A DNA stretch of 64,000 nucleotides from Planctomycetota bacterium (GTDB lineage: Bacteria > Planctomycetota > UBA1135 > GCA-002686595): assembly GCA_012960475.1 (NCBI GenBank), contig DUBE01000043.1, forward strand, positions 62,001 through 126,000, written 5' to 3'. Positions 16,346 through 26,114 of the stretch are shown here, one piece after another (within the stretch, counting starts at the first letter, position 1; each line of letters starts with the position of its first letter). A model generated the notes under the pieces. The model was not told the origin of the DNA. It saw only the letters and a program-made list of their open reading frames with translations, and did not search any database. Both the position numbers and the translations under genes were made by a program.

Positions 16346-17872
16346 CTAGGTGAGCAAGTCCATCCCGGACCGCGCCAGATCAAGTAGAGGCGTAAAGAAC
16401 AGCCCAAACCAAACTGTCAAGAAGGCCATCAGGCACAGAAAGACCGCCATTGGCACTTGAGGCTCTGGTCTTGGCTCATCCGAATCTTCCAGGAACAGAA
16501 CACGGACCACGCGCATGTAATAGTACAGGCTGATCACCGAGTTAAGTCCCAGGCAGACCGCCAGCCAGCCCAGTTGTAGGCCCTCCGCCGGACCCATCGC
16601 AGCATAGAGCAACTGCAACTTGCCGGTGAAGCCTACCATAGGAGGAATTCCAGTGAGGCTCACAAGGAAGATCACCATGGGAACGGTGATCATCGGCGCC
16701 TTGGGGCCCATCCCACGCAGGGATTCGAGCGTCTCGCGCCCAGTCACCCCACTGAAGTACAGCAGGAACCCGAATGCACCCAGGTTCATGAAATAGTAAG
16801 CCGCAAGATAGAACAGCGAAGCCTCCATCCCGGCCTGGTTCATGGCTGCGACGCCCACGAGCACATAGCCCGCGTGAGCTACGGACGAGTAAGCCAACAT
16901 ACGCTTGAGACTCGTCTGACGTAGAGCGGCCAGATTGCCCAGAGTCATGGTAGCGGCGGCCACGAGAGCCAGCACCATGCCTATCTCATTACGGTAGGCA
17001 GCCACCATCTCACCCACATCCGGGGCCACGAAGAGCACGCCGAAGAATCGCATCAAGGCTCCAAAGCCACCAGCCTTAGAGGCCACCGCCAAGAAAGTCG
17101 TCACCGGAGTCGGCGAGCCCTCGTATACATCCGGTGCCCAGAAATGGAAGGGCGCAGAAGAGATCTTGAAGGAGAACCCGCCCAAAATCAGGATCATGGC
17201 CAAAGCGACCATGCCCGGACTTTGCTCCAGGGCCACGGCCAGGCTACGGGCCACGCCCTCACCCACGGGATCTATAGCCAACGCACCGGACATAACCCGC
17301 ATGTCCAAGGTCCCCGTGACCGCATACAGCAGGCTAATACCAAAGACCATCACCCCAGCTGACAGACCACCGAAGACCACGTACTTCATGGCCGCTTCCG
17401 CCGAGCGCTTCTCGCCCTTGTGAAAACCCGCAAGGCTGTAGCTGGCAAGACTGGCCAGCTCAAGGCCCAGAACCAACAACAACAGGTTGTAGGTCCCGAC
17501 CATGAAGAAGATGCCGATCGCAGCAGACAACAGCAGGAAGTAGTACTCACCGATACGGTGACGGCGCTCACGCCTGTCGAGCATTACGAAGACGATGCAG
17601 ACCCCCGTAGCCGCGGAGGTAAAGAGCTTGAAGAAGCCGCCAAAGTTGTCGATCGAGACCAGACCAAAGGCAGTCCCCTGAGTTCCGTGAGCACTGACCA
17701 GCTGCAAAGCCGCCGCGCCCAGGCCCACCAAACCGATGGCGCCCAAACGCCAGGAGTCCCGCTCTTTCCAGATGAGGTCCATCATCAGGACGACGAGCGC
17801 CGTGGTCACGAGGGTGAGCTCGGGACTCAGCAGGCTAAGGCCTTGCAGGTGAAGATCTTGTAGAGCGAACAT
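16346..17872 (-). CDS. nuoN: NADH-quinone oxidoreductase subunit N
   Basis: 508 residues, normal NuoN length. It is a multi-pass membrane subunit (about 14 hydrophobic segments) of the antiporter-like family that forms one proton channel of complex I. Recognisable family stretches are LVLGLELASLASYSLAGF, FHFWAPDVYEGSPTPVTTF, LKRMLAYSSVAHAGYVLVG and MVGFTGKLQLLYAA. Charged residues in the membrane (the glutamate in LGLELAS and the lysine in SLKRMLAYSS) are the positions expected to carry protons. It is the last gene of the nuo operon, 25 bp after nuoM. A frameshifted copy of its 3' end lies at 11473-11650. Confidence 0.96.
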   Translation of the reverse strand: MFALQDLHLQGLSLLSPELTLVTTALVVLMMDLIWKERDSWRLGAIGLVGLGAAALQLVSAHGTQGTAFGLVSIDNFGGFFKLFTSAATGVCIVFVMLDRRERRHRIGEYYFLLLSAAIGIFFMVGTYNLLLLVLGLELASLASYSLAGFHKGEKRSAEAAMKYVVFGGLSAGVMVFGISLLYAVTGTLDMRVMSGALAIDPVGEGVARSLAVALEQSPGMVALAMILILGGFSFKISSAPFHFWAPDVYEGSPTPVTTFLAVASKAGGFGALMRFFGVLFVAPDVGEMVAAYRNEIGMVLALVAAATMTLGNLAALRQTSLKRMLAYSSVAHAGYVLVGVAAMNQAGMEASLFYLAAYYFMNLGAFGFLLYFSGVTGRETLESLRGMGPKAPMITVPMVIFLVSLTGIPPMVGFTGKLQLLYAAMGPAEGLQLGWLAVCLGLNSVISLYYYMRVVRVLFLEDSDEPRPEPQVPMAVFLCLMAFLTVWFGLFFTPLLDLARSGMDLLT

Positions 17873-17897
17873 CGCGTGTAAAACGAATTGAAGAGAG

Positions 17898-19472
17898 TCA
17901 GCCGGCGAAAGTCAGGATCTGCATCAAGTCAGCAACGCTGACCTCCATCCAATCAAGGACGAACCAGGGGAAGATGCCAAGCACGATGCACAGGATCAGC
18001 AGGGGTGCCAAACTAAAGACCTCACGGGCTGAAATGTCCTTGAAGTCCTGGTACTTCTCATTGAGAGTTCCGAGGAACACTCGCTGCAGCGCCCACAGAA
18101 TGTAGGCCGCGGTCATCACAATGCCAATGGTGGCGATCAGAGTCAGCCACTGGAACGGCCCCCACATCCAGCCGGAAGCAATCGCCTCGTCGGTCCAACC
18201 CACCTGGGATTGGAACGCACCGACCATGGTCAGAGCCTCAGACACAAAGCCCGCCATCCCAGGCAAGCCCAGAGAGGCGAAGAAGGCGATGGTTGCCAAC
18301 GCCCAATAACGGGGCATTGGCTGAGCCAAGCCTCCAAAAGCATTCAGATCCCGGTGATGGGCCCTGTCATAGACCACACCGACCACGAGGAAGCAGGCGG
18401 CTGAGCTGATGCCGTGGGTGAACATCTGCAAGGCCGCGCCATTCATGCCCCACTCGGTCAAGGCCGCCATGCCCAGAAGCACGAATCCCATGTGACTGAC
18501 CGAGCTATAGGCCACCATCTTCTTGAAGTCTGTCTGGCCCAGGGCCACATAAGCCCCATAGACGATGGCAATCACCCCGAGAACTCCCAACACATAGGCG
18601 AAATGATGGAAAGCGTCGGGCACGATGGGGAAGCAGCCCCGCAGGAGGCCATAACCCCCGAGTTTGAGCAGAATACCCGCCAGGATCACTGAGATCGGCG
18701 TAGGTGCCTGCACGTGGGCGTCCGGAAGCCAGGTGTGAAAAGGAAAAGCCGGGATCTTGATCGCGAAAGCGATAAAGAGGAACCAGAACACCCAGGTAGT
18801 GAAGCTCATGCCCAAGAGCGCGGGGCCGGTGAAGCCCCCCGCCTTACCGATAGCCACCAATTCGGGGATCGAGAAGGTGCCCGTGTCCAGGCGCAGCGCG
18901 ATCACTGCGATCAGCATCAACACGGAGCCGGCCAGGGTATACAGAAAGAACTTGATCGCAGCGTACTCGCGCTGGGGACCGCCCCAGATGCCAATCAAGA
19001 AGTACATGGGCAGCAACATGACCTCCCAGTACACGTAGAACAGGAAGAAGTCCAAGCTGACAAACACGCCCAGCACTCCCAGCTCCAACAGCAACAACAG
19101 CACAAAGTACGACTTGGACAATCGCGGAACGGTCTCGCTGGCTGGCACGGCAACGAAGAACAGGATCGTGGTCAGCCACAGCAGGGGCATGGACAAGCCA
19201 TCCACCCCCACGGAGTAGTTGATGCCAAGAACCTTGATCCATTCAAAGTGCTGAACCATTTGATAGCCGCTGACCGTCTTGTCAAAGGTACCGAAGTACA
19301 TTTGCGTGGCCAGGACCAGAGGAATGAAGGTGAAGAGCCCCGTCGCGATTTTGATGGCGCGCAGGTTGGACGCCGGAAGCATCAGGACCACACACATGCC
19401 GATCAGCGGCAGGAAGGTGAGCCAGCTCAGCAGAGTCGAGGCGTTTTCAGGGTTGAGATTGAGTAGGTCCAT
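17898..19472 (-). CDS. nuoM: NADH-quinone oxidoreductase subunit M
   Basis: 524 residues, about 14 transmembrane segments. It is an antiporter-like proton-pumping subunit of complex I. Family signatures include YSVGVDGLSMPLLWLTT, YVYWEVMLLPMYFLIG with the conserved membrane glutamate, FAIKIPAFPFHTWLPDAH with the conserved lysine, and FKKMVAYSSVSHMGFVLLG. It sits between nuoL (42 bp gap) and nuoN (25 bp gap) in the usual order. Confidence 0.97.
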   Translation of the reverse strand: MDLLNLNPENASTLLSWLTFLPLIGMCVVLMLPASNLRAIKIATGLFTFIPLVLATQMYFGTFDKTVSGYQMVQHFEWIKVLGINYSVGVDGLSMPLLWLTTILFFVAVPASETVPRLSKSYFVLLLLLELGVLGVFVSLDFFLFYVYWEVMLLPMYFLIGIWGGPQREYAAIKFFLYTLAGSVLMLIAVIALRLDTGTFSIPELVAIGKAGGFTGPALLGMSFTTWVFWFLFIAFAIKIPAFPFHTWLPDAHVQAPTPISVILAGILLKLGGYGLLRGCFPIVPDAFHHFAYVLGVLGVIAIVYGAYVALGQTDFKKMVAYSSVSHMGFVLLGMAALTEWGMNGAALQMFTHGISSAACFLVVGVVYDRAHHRDLNAFGGLAQPMPRYWALATIAFFASLGLPGMAGFVSEALTMVGAFQSQVGWTDEAIASGWMWGPFQWLTLIATIGIVMTAAYILWALQRVFLGTLNEKYQDFKDISAREVFSLAPLLILCIVLGIFPWFVLDWMEVSVADLMQILTFAG

Positions 19473-19514
19473 GGCTATCGACCTTGGAGGGGGATGCTCA
19501 GGGGTAAACGGAAA

Positions 19515-21710
19515 TCAGGTCAAGATGTGGAAGGCCGCCAGAAGAAGCGCCCCGCCCACTGCAAAGGAGATGTACTGTTGAATGCGACCGGTTTGAAGCA
19601 AGCGCACCACCGATCCAAGTGCTTGGGTTGTGTTGGCCAGCCAATTGACCGCCCCATCAACGATGTGCTTGTCAATCCAGGCGCAAAGGGTGCCCAGGCC
19701 TCGACCCAAGCGGCCAACTCCCAAGACTGTGCCATCGACGATATTCTCATCAATCCACGTTTGACCCTTGGCGAGGCCCATGGTCCCGCGGACAACCGTG
19801 GCGTTGACGACTTCGTCGATGTAGTACTTGTCGCGCACAGCCTCGTAGACCAGCCCCAGCTTGCCCGTGATACGCGCAGGATCGAGCTTCTTCAAACCAT
19901 AGATCCAAAGAGCAGCAAAGAAGCCCAGAGCCAGCACCGTCATGGAGACACCAATGGCCCAAATGTGCCCGGTTTTTTCAGCGTGCTCACCCACAGCAAC
20001 CATGTTCATCTGAGTCAGATCCAGCGAACCGCCGCGCGAGGTGACATACATGTTCTGCCACTCGACCAGGTTTGTAAACCAAGTGCCGTTGATGGAGAGA
20101 GGATCCCCCGCCAGCCAGAAATGACCGCCAAAGAGGCCCAGGGACGCGAGCCCCAGTAGCGCTCCGGTCATGGGCCAGGGGGACTCGTGAGCGTGCTCGT
20201 GAAGGTGATGGTCCCGCGGCTCCCCAAAGAAGGTCAGGAATATCAAACGGAACATGTAGAAGGTGGTCAACATAGCCGCCAGGGGCAGGGCCACCAGGGC
20301 AAATACATTCCCCCCGCGCCACTGGGTCAAGGTGGAATCGATCACAGAGGCAATGATCCGGTCCTTGGAATAGTAGCCCGAGAAGAGCGGCATGCCGGCA
20401 ATCGCCAACGTACAGATCAGCATGCACAGGAAGGTCAGGGGCATCTTCTTACGCAACCCTCCCATCTTCTGCATGTTCTGCTCGTGGTGACAACCATGAA
20501 TGACAGAACCGGCCGAGAGGAACAGGCAAGCCTTGAAGAAGGCGTGCGTCACCATGTGGAAGAGCCCCGCCACGAGGCCTAGCCCACCGGTACCAATAGC
20601 CGCCACCATGAATCCCAGCTGACTGATAGTGGAATAGGCCAGCACTCCCTTGATGTCGTTCACGGTACAACCGATGGTCGCTGCAAAGAGCGCGGTAAAG
20701 GCACCCACCGCAATTACGACCTGCAGGACTTCGGGAGACATCATGGGGAACATGCGTCCCAACAAGAACACGCCGGCCGCAACCATGGTCGCCGCATGGA
20801 TCATGGCGGACACGGGGGTCGGACCTTCCATGGCGTCGGGCAGCCAGATGTGCAAGGGAAACTGCGCGGACTTGCCAACAGTGCCGCCAAAAGTAAAGAG
20901 CCCCGCAACCGTCATCCACATGGGATAGTCCCCATGGTTGGCTTCCACAATCTGCCCACCCATGGTCCAAAGATCCGCGAAGCGGAAGCTGGAGAGCGCG
21001 CGCTCGCCTTCGATCAGGCCCTGCTCAAGCAGTTGGTTGTACTCCCTCGGCAGGAGGAAATAGAACATGGCCATGCCAAAAAAGAGGCAGGTGTCCCCGA
21101 CCCGCGTGGTCAGGAAAGCCTTCTTGCAAGCTGCCGCCGCATGGGTGATGCGGGGGCTATCCGGGTCGTGCGCAAAGTGGCCAATGAGCAAGTAGCTCAT
21201 GAAGCCCATCAGTTCCCAGAACACAAACAGGAACAGGATGTTGTCGCTCAGAATCAACCCCAGCATGGCGAAGGTGAAGAGCGAGATATTGGCGAAGAAA
21301 ATGTGATAGCGCCGATCCCCATGCATGTACGCGCTGGAGAAGAGGTGCACCAGGAACGAAACCACCCCCACAACCATCAACATGGACGCGGCCAGCCCGT
21401 CATATAGCAGGCCCGCAATCAGATTCTGATCACCGGGCACATTGGAGGTGTTGTACAGCCAGCGGAAAACCGGCCCGCCGGGAGTGCGGGCCGACTCATT
21501 CCAGAAGGGCCCAGAGCCCGTGTGCCCCATCGCGTGCACAAAGAACATGTAGACGGTGATGCACATCACCACAAACATACTCCCCACCAGCATCCAGTCG
21601 CCCTTGCGGGGCAGGCTACGGCCAACGAAGATCTGGACTACGTATCCCAACAGGGGGATCAGTAGCACTGACAACAGCAGCGTATAGTCGTTCGGGGTGA
21701 GAGTGTTCAT
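19515..21710 (-). CDS. nuoL: NADH-quinone oxidoreductase subunit L
   Basis: 731 residues, on the long side for NuoL. It is the distal proton-pumping subunit of complex I. Family stretches include LFVFWELMGFMSYLLIG, GKSAQFPLHIWLPDAMEGPT, VNDIKGVLAYSTISQLG and HGCHHEQNMQKMGGL. The C-terminal part includes the expected long lateral helix region and a final membrane anchor. It starts 5 bp after the nuoK stop, so the two are probably coupled. Confidence 0.97.
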   Translation of the reverse strand: MNTLTPNDYTLLLSVLLIPLLGYVVQIFVGRSLPRKGDWMLVGSMFVVMCITVYMFFVHAMGHTGSGPFWNESARTPGGPVFRWLYNTSNVPGDQNLIAGLLYDGLAASMLMVVGVVSFLVHLFSSAYMHGDRRYHIFFANISLFTFAMLGLILSDNILFLFVFWELMGFMSYLLIGHFAHDPDSPRITHAAAACKKAFLTTRVGDTCLFFGMAMFYFLLPREYNQLLEQGLIEGERALSSFRFADLWTMGGQIVEANHGDYPMWMTVAGLFTFGGTVGKSAQFPLHIWLPDAMEGPTPVSAMIHAATMVAAGVFLLGRMFPMMSPEVLQVVIAVGAFTALFAATIGCTVNDIKGVLAYSTISQLGFMVAAIGTGGLGLVAGLFHMVTHAFFKACLFLSAGSVIHGCHHEQNMQKMGGLRKKMPLTFLCMLICTLAIAGMPLFSGYYSKDRIIASVIDSTLTQWRGGNVFALVALPLAAMLTTFYMFRLIFLTFFGEPRDHHLHEHAHESPWPMTGALLGLASLGLFGGHFWLAGDPLSINGTWFTNLVEWQNMYVTSRGGSLDLTQMNMVAVGEHAEKTGHIWAIGVSMTVLALGFFAALWIYGLKKLDPARITGKLGLVYEAVRDKYYIDEVVNATVVRGTMGLAKGQTWIDENIVDGTVLGVGRLGRGLGTLCAWIDKHIVDGAVNWLANTTQALGSVVRLLQTGRIQQYISFAVGGALLLAAFHILT

Positions 21711-21715
21711 TGCGG

Positions 21716-22018
21716 CTAGTCGCGCAGCATGTCCGCATCGCTGGGACGGACGCTTTGGAACAGGTGGAAGACGTTGAGAACGATCGCCAAGGCGACCGCT
21801 GCTTCAGCCGCCGCGAGAATGATCACGAAGATCGCAAACATGCGCCCTTCGACGCCTCCGTTGCCAAACCGATTGCAAGCAACAAAGTTGATGTTGGCAG
21901 CGTTCAGGATCATCTCGATGCCCATCAGGACATAGAGGATGTTACGGCGGCTGATGATGCAGACGATTCCCAGGACAAAAAGCATCCCTGCAACGCCCAT
22001 ATAAGCTTCGACGCCCAT
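21716..22018 (-). CDS. nuoK: NADH-quinone oxidoreductase subunit K
   Basis: 100 residues with three transmembrane helices, the canonical size. The motifs RRNILYVLMGIEMILNAANIN and IILAAAEAAVALAIVL contain the two conserved membrane glutamates that join the proton path beside NuoN in complex I. It overlaps the nuoJ stop by one base and is followed after 5 bp by nuoL. Confidence 0.97.
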   Translation of the reverse strand: MGVEAYMGVAGMLFVLGIVCIISRRNILYVLMGIEMILNAANINFVACNRFGNGGVEGRMFAIFVIILAAAEAAVALAIVLNVFHLFQSVRPSDADMLRD

Positions 22019-22635
22019 CAGGCAGCCTCCTCAGGTTCGAAGTCGGCGGTACGGCGCCGCGCAATGTAGACCGCAGCCACGAGAGCAACGGTCAACAAGA
22101 ACGCTGCCAGCTCAAAAGCCACCACGTATTGTTCTGGATGCAAGAACGCCATGCCCACGGATATATCCTGACTGGTCATCTCAGCCAATTCCTCGGCCGG
22201 AACCACTGCAAGAGACTCGGTAGCGTCTGTGACGTGTTTCCAAACCAGGCCAGAACCACCAATCACAAATACCATGGCGCCAGCAATGCGCGCCAGGCTC
22301 CGCTCTTCAAGGTCTGGCGGCGTGAGCATCACACCAAAGAGAATCAGAGCCAGGATACCGCCCACATAAATCAAGATCTGGGCCATAGCCAGGAAGTCGC
22401 TGCCCAAGAGAAGGAACAAGCCAGCGACACCCATGAAAGTAGCCATCAAGGAGAATGCGCTGCGCACCACTGATCGCTCCCATATACACATCAGGGCACC
22501 GGCGATGGTGAAGGACGAGAAGAACGCGAAGGCCAGACCCTCAGCCCCGTGGGACACAAGGCCATAGCCCAGAGACCAAAGTAGTGCCAGGGTCAAGAGG
22601 CCGTAGAAGGCGCGCTGCTGATGGAGGATGCTCAT
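22018..22635 (-). CDS. nuoJ: NADH-quinone oxidoreductase subunit J
   Basis: 205 residues with five predicted transmembrane helices. It is part of the proximal membrane arm of complex I. The conserved TM3 region AQILIYVGGILALILFGVML, whose flexible pi-bulge helix is typical of NuoJ, is present at about residues 85-104. The start overlaps the nuoI stop by one base and the stop overlaps the nuoK start by one base. Confidence 0.95.
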   Translation of the reverse strand: MSILHQQRAFYGLLTLALLWSLGYGLVSHGAEGLAFAFFSSFTIAGALMCIWERSVVRSAFSLMATFMGVAGLFLLLGSDFLAMAQILIYVGGILALILFGVMLTPPDLEERSLARIAGAMVFVIGGSGLVWKHVTDATESLAVVPAEELAEMTSQDISVGMAFLHPEQYVVAFELAAFLLTVALVAAVYIARRRTADFEPEEAA

Positions 22636-23198
22636 CAGACCTCACCACCTCCATCGCTGCCGGAGCCCTTCTCACCGTCATTCTCATCCGCAGCCTTTTC
22701 CGCCGCCTTGGCCGCCTTGGCGGCCTCCTTGATCTTCTTCTTCTCCTCTGCTTCGCGCATGCGCACCCGCGCATCCACAGCCATACCCTTGAAGGACAGA
22801 AGGTCGTAGTTCAGCTCGCTGCGGTCCTCGACCACCAGGGCAAACTCGGTTCCCATGTGAATGCAGTCCTTGGGGCAGGGATAAACGCACAACTCGCAGA
22901 ACATGCACTTCTGGTAGTCCAGCGTAAAGGAGACCCACTCGAGCTCCTTGCCATGCCGAATCGCGTCCATCTCGATGCAATCGATGGGACAGGCCCGAGC
23001 ACAAGCCAGGCAGTCGATGCATTTCTCTTGCTCCAAATAGTGAATGCCGCGATAACGATCAGGAATCGGCAGGCGCTGATCGGGGTATTGCACAGTTATC
23101 GGCTTGCGGAGCAGATACTTACCCGTGATACGCATGCCGATCATGGTCGACTTCAGAGTATCCCAGATGTCTTGGAAGTATCGGTTTACACGAACCAT
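22635..23198 (-). CDS. nuoI: NADH-quinone oxidoreductase subunit I, ferredoxin-type
   Basis: 187 residues. Two 4Fe-4S motifs, CIDCLACARACP (about 60-71) and CMFCELCVYPCP (about 99-110), carry clusters N6a and N6b, which pass electrons toward NuoB. The N-terminal amphipathic helix (MRITGKYLLRKPITVQYP) is typical. The last 45 residues are an odd charged, low-complexity tail: an Ala/Lys/Glu-rich helix-like run, then Asp/Gly/Ser-rich, ending GGGEV. This goes beyond the usual bacterial NuoI end. The gene follows nuoH with a one-base gap. Confidence 0.96.
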   Translation of the reverse strand: MVRVNRYFQDIWDTLKSTMIGMRITGKYLLRKPITVQYPDQRLPIPDRYRGIHYLEQEKCIDCLACARACPIDCIEMDAIRHGKELEWVSFTLDYQKCMFCELCVYPCPKDCIHMGTEFALVVEDRSELNYDLLSFKGMAVDARVRMREAEEKKKIKEAAKAAKAAEKAADENDGEKGSGSDGGGEV

Positions 23199-23199
23199 G

Positions 23200-24351
23200 T
23201 CAGGAGAAGATCAGGTGTTGCAGCGCCTCCCAACAGGCGGCGCCTAGGACACAGAACAGGGCCAGAGGTGTGAGGTACTTGTACCCCATGGTCATCACTT
23301 GATCGATACGCACGCGGGGCAGAGTCCAGCGCATCCACATCATGAGGAAGATTCCCACAAAACCCTTGATCATCACCGTGCCGAAGCAAACCACGCTGAA
23401 CAGCAGCGAGGTCTCTTCCACACCAGATGCTCTCAGGGCACCGGTCAGGGGACTCTCAAAGCCACCGAACCAGAAAAACGCAGCAAGCACACTCATGAGC
23501 AGCATGGCGGCGTACTCCTCAAAAAAGAAGAACGACCAGCGAATGCCGGAGTACTCGGTCATGAAACCAGCCACCAGTTCGGACTCGGCTTCGGGCAAGT
23601 CAAAAGGCGCGCGCTTGGTCTCGGCAAGTGCAGCGATCCAGTAGATCATGAAGGCCGGAATCAAGAAGGGGTTGGTGAAGATCGCCCACTTCATACCAAA
23701 CCAGCCGGACTGCATGGCGCTGGCTTCGTTCAGGCTGAAGGTCCCAAGCACAAAGAGGGGTGCTAGCAAGGACAGACCGAGGGGAATCTCATAGGCCACT
23801 ACTTGAGCCGCCTCGCGCATGGCGCCGTAGAGCGACCACTTGGAGTTGGATGCCCAACCAGCCATGACCACCCCGATAGTGGTAGTGGAGGACAAGGCCA
23901 GAATCGCAAACACGCCCAAGTCCATGCGGCCGAACCACCAGTCATAGGAAAGGGGCATGGCCACCATAGCGCCAAAGATGGAACCCAACACGATCGCCGG
24001 AGCAATCCAAAACAGGGTCCTGTCTGCCTCGTTGGGAATTGTGTCCTCCTTGAGCAGCAACTTGACACCGTCAGCAATGGACTGGGCCCATCCGTGCCAC
24101 CCGCCTGCATACATGGGACCGGTACGGCACTGAATATGGCCAGAGACCTTGCGCTCGAGCCACACGCAGAACATGACGAGCACGGACATCACTGCAAGGA
24201 AAATCGACATGCCTATCACGACGCCGCCCAGGGTGATCACCCAACCGGGGACCCACTCGGGCAAGGGCAGCCATTCAAGAATGCGCACAAAGACATTGCT
24301 GCCCGGATGAACCGCATGGCTCAAGGCCTGCTGTGCTTGCTCTTGGATCAT
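23200..24351 (-). CDS. nuoH: NADH-quinone oxidoreductase subunit H
   Basis: 383 residues, about eight transmembrane helices. It is the membrane subunit that forms the quinone-access chamber with NuoB and NuoD. Diagnostic stretches are LERKVSGHIQCRTGPMYAG, ADGVKLLLKEDTIP, EIPLGLSLLAPLFV, ETKRAPFDLPEAESELVAG and TEYSGIRWSFFFFEEYA. The start overlaps the nuoD stop by four bases (ATGA). Confidence 0.97.
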   Translation of the reverse strand: MIQEQAQQALSHAVHPGSNVFVRILEWLPLPEWVPGWVITLGGVVIGMSIFLAVMSVLVMFCVWLERKVSGHIQCRTGPMYAGGWHGWAQSIADGVKLLLKEDTIPNEADRTLFWIAPAIVLGSIFGAMVAMPLSYDWWFGRMDLGVFAILALSSTTTIGVVMAGWASNSKWSLYGAMREAAQVVAYEIPLGLSLLAPLFVLGTFSLNEASAMQSGWFGMKWAIFTNPFLIPAFMIYWIAALAETKRAPFDLPEAESELVAGFMTEYSGIRWSFFFFEEYAAMLLMSVLAAFFWFGGFESPLTGALRASGVEETSLLFSVVCFGTVMIKGFVGIFLMMWMRWTLPRVRIDQVMTMGYKYLTPLALFCVLGAACWEALQHLIFS

Positions 24352-25577
24352 CGGTCCGTCTCCCCGACTACGATGTCCGTGGACCCGATGATCGCCACTG
24401 AGTCAGCCAGCAGGGTTCCAACCATCAGCTCTTCGATCACGGACAAGTTGGTGAAGGAGGGCCCTCGTACGCGGCAACGCACGGCAATTTTGCCCCCGTC
24501 AGAATGAACATAGTGACCGAGTTCCCCGCGAGGGTTTTCGATGCCCACATAGGCCTCGCCCGGGGGCACCTTGAGGACCTTTGGAACATCGCCGATGATC
24601 GGCCCATCCTCGATCACCTCCAAACACCAGCGCACAAGCTTGATGGACTCCATCATCTCCTGCACACGCACAGAGAAACGGTCCCAACAATCCCCAAGCT
24701 CGCCCTTCTCCCCTTCGCCCAAGGGCACATCAAACGCACCCGCCTCATGGGCTTCCCCGTAGGCCATATAAGGCATGTCCCGGCGCAAATCGAAGTCCAC
24801 TCCGCTGCCACGCAACATGGGGCCAGTCAGGCCAAAGTCGATTGCCATGTCTTTGGGAATTACGCCCACATGAGCGGTCCGCTTGATGAAGATGTGATTC
24901 AACGCCAAGAGATCGCGGTACTCCTTCCACTTCTCCTCAAACACGTCGCAGAAGTGACCAACCTCGGTCAACCAACCCGGTGGCGCGTCATTGAACACGC
25001 CACCGATGCGGATGTAAGAGTAGGTCAGGCGTGCGCCGCAGATCTTCTCGAACAGGGACTGAATCCACTCACGCTCACGAAAAGCGTAGAGGAAAGGCGT
25101 GATCGCACCGATGTCCAAACCATAGGTGCCATAGGCCACCAGGTGCGAGGCAATACGATTGAGCTCCACACAAATCGTACGCAACATGGTCGCACGACGA
25201 GGAACCTCGAAGCCTGGCATCAAGGCTTCAACAGCCATGCTGTAGCCCAGGTTGTTGTTCATCGCCGCCAAGTAGTCGTAGCGATCGGTGTAGGGCAGGT
25301 ACTGCAGCCACTCCACGTTTTCGCCGATTTTTTCGGCGCACCTATGCAAGTATCCCAAGTGCGCTTGAGCGCCAGTGACCAGCTCACCGTCGCAGCGAAT
25401 CAAGACGCGCATCACCCCGTGGGTAGCGGGGTGCTGGGGTCCCATGTTGACCTCAAGATCCGACGTTTTTACGTCAAAGAAGAACTCCTCTTCACCGCTG
25501 GGAAGGGTGCGTCGCTCTTCCGTGCTGTAAGAAGGCTCATGGGCCTTCAAGGCTTGATCTGAAGTAGAATTACTCAC
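24348..25577 (-). CDS. nuoD: NADH-quinone oxidoreductase subunit D (49 kDa type)
   Basis: About 409 residues from the GTG at 25577, the usual NuoD size. The frame is open to 25733, but that extension lies inside nuoC and has no family similarity. The GTG overlaps the nuoC stop, consistent with coupling. The family opening VNMGPQHPATHGVMRV is present, with the quinone-site histidine in the HPATHG loop, then GYLHRCAEKIGE, RYDYLAAMNNN and RIASHLVAYGTYGLDIGA. The protein ends in VIGSTDIVVGETDR, the conserved NuoD terminus. NuoC and NuoD are separate genes here, not fused. Confidence 0.96.
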   Translation of the reverse strand: MSNSTSDQALKAHEPSYSTEERRTLPSGEEEFFFDVKTSDLEVNMGPQHPATHGVMRVLIRCDGELVTGAQAHLGYLHRCAEKIGENVEWLQYLPYTDRYDYLAAMNNNLGYSMAVEALMPGFEVPRRATMLRTICVELNRIASHLVAYGTYGLDIGAITPFLYAFREREWIQSLFEKICGARLTYSYIRIGGVFNDAPPGWLTEVGHFCDVFEEKWKEYRDLLALNHIFIKRTAHVGVIPKDMAIDFGLTGPMLRGSGVDFDLRRDMPYMAYGEAHEAGAFDVPLGEGEKGELGDCWDRFSVRVQEMMESIKLVRWCLEVIEDGPIIGDVPKVLKVPPGEAYVGIENPRGELGHYVHSDGGKIAVRCRVRGPSFTNLSVIEELMVGTLLADSVAIIGSTDIVVGETDR

Positions 25578-26085
25578 AAGAGATGCCGTGGTACTCGGTG
25601 GGGAATTCGTAATCCTTGCGCAAGGGATAGCCATCCCAGTCATCGGGCAGAAGAATCTTGCGGGGATCGGGATGCCCCTCGAAAGTGATGCCAAACATTT
25701 CGGAACACTCGCGCTCATGCCAGTCCGCAGCACGGTAAACCGCAGTGGCGGAGGGCATGCTCAAGGCGCTCTTGGGCAAGCAGGCCTTGATCGCCAAACG
25801 GTGACGATGCTTCAAGGAGAGCAACTGGATCAAGACCCAAAGGTCCTCCCCATCTGCCGCAGGATCCGCAGCGGTCAAGTCGATCAGAAGGTCGAACCGC
25901 AGCAGGGGCATATCCCGGCAGGCGGTGAGTAGCGGGACGATCCCAGCGGGATCGACCATGAGAAACGGCAGGCCTGAACGACCTTGGTCCTTCTCCTTCT
26001 TGTTGGACGGCCGCGGCTCATCACAGCCCAACAGGCCTGCTACGCCGGCGGCCGTCAGGGTGTCGTGGATCGCTTGGAGTTCCAT
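25570..26085 (-). CDS. nuoC: NADH-quinone oxidoreductase subunit C (30 kDa type)
   Basis: About 171 residues from the ATG at 26085, 29 bp after the nuoB stop. The frame runs up to 26214, but a longer start would overlap nuoB and has no family resemblance. The C-terminal signature is clear: DWHERECSEMFGITFEGHPD followed by RKILLPDDWDGYPLRKDYE. It is a hydrophilic subunit of the peripheral arm that packs on NuoD and NuoB. A charged segment near residues 26-36 (RPSNKKEKDQGR) looks like a loop insertion. Confidence 0.92.
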   Translation of the reverse strand: MELQAIHDTLTAAGVAGLLGCDEPRPSNKKEKDQGRSGLPFLMVDPAGIVPLLTACRDMPLLRFDLLIDLTAADPAADGEDLWVLIQLLSLKHRHRLAIKACLPKSALSMPSATAVYRAADWHERECSEMFGITFEGHPDPRKILLPDDWDGYPLRKDYEFPTEYHGISCE

Positions 26086-26114
26086 GCTAATGTTTCTGGT
26101 GAATGCCTGAGCAA

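Noticed and set aside
24504-25562. 352-residue plus-strand frame opposite nuoD
   Set aside because: Shadow of the conserved nuoD frame. The sequence is His/Gln-rich with no homolog-like motif.
25577-25733. N-terminal extension of NuoD from the upstream ATG
   Set aside because: It lies inside nuoC, lacks NuoD similarity, and the GTG at 25577 overlaps the nuoC stop as coupled starts do.
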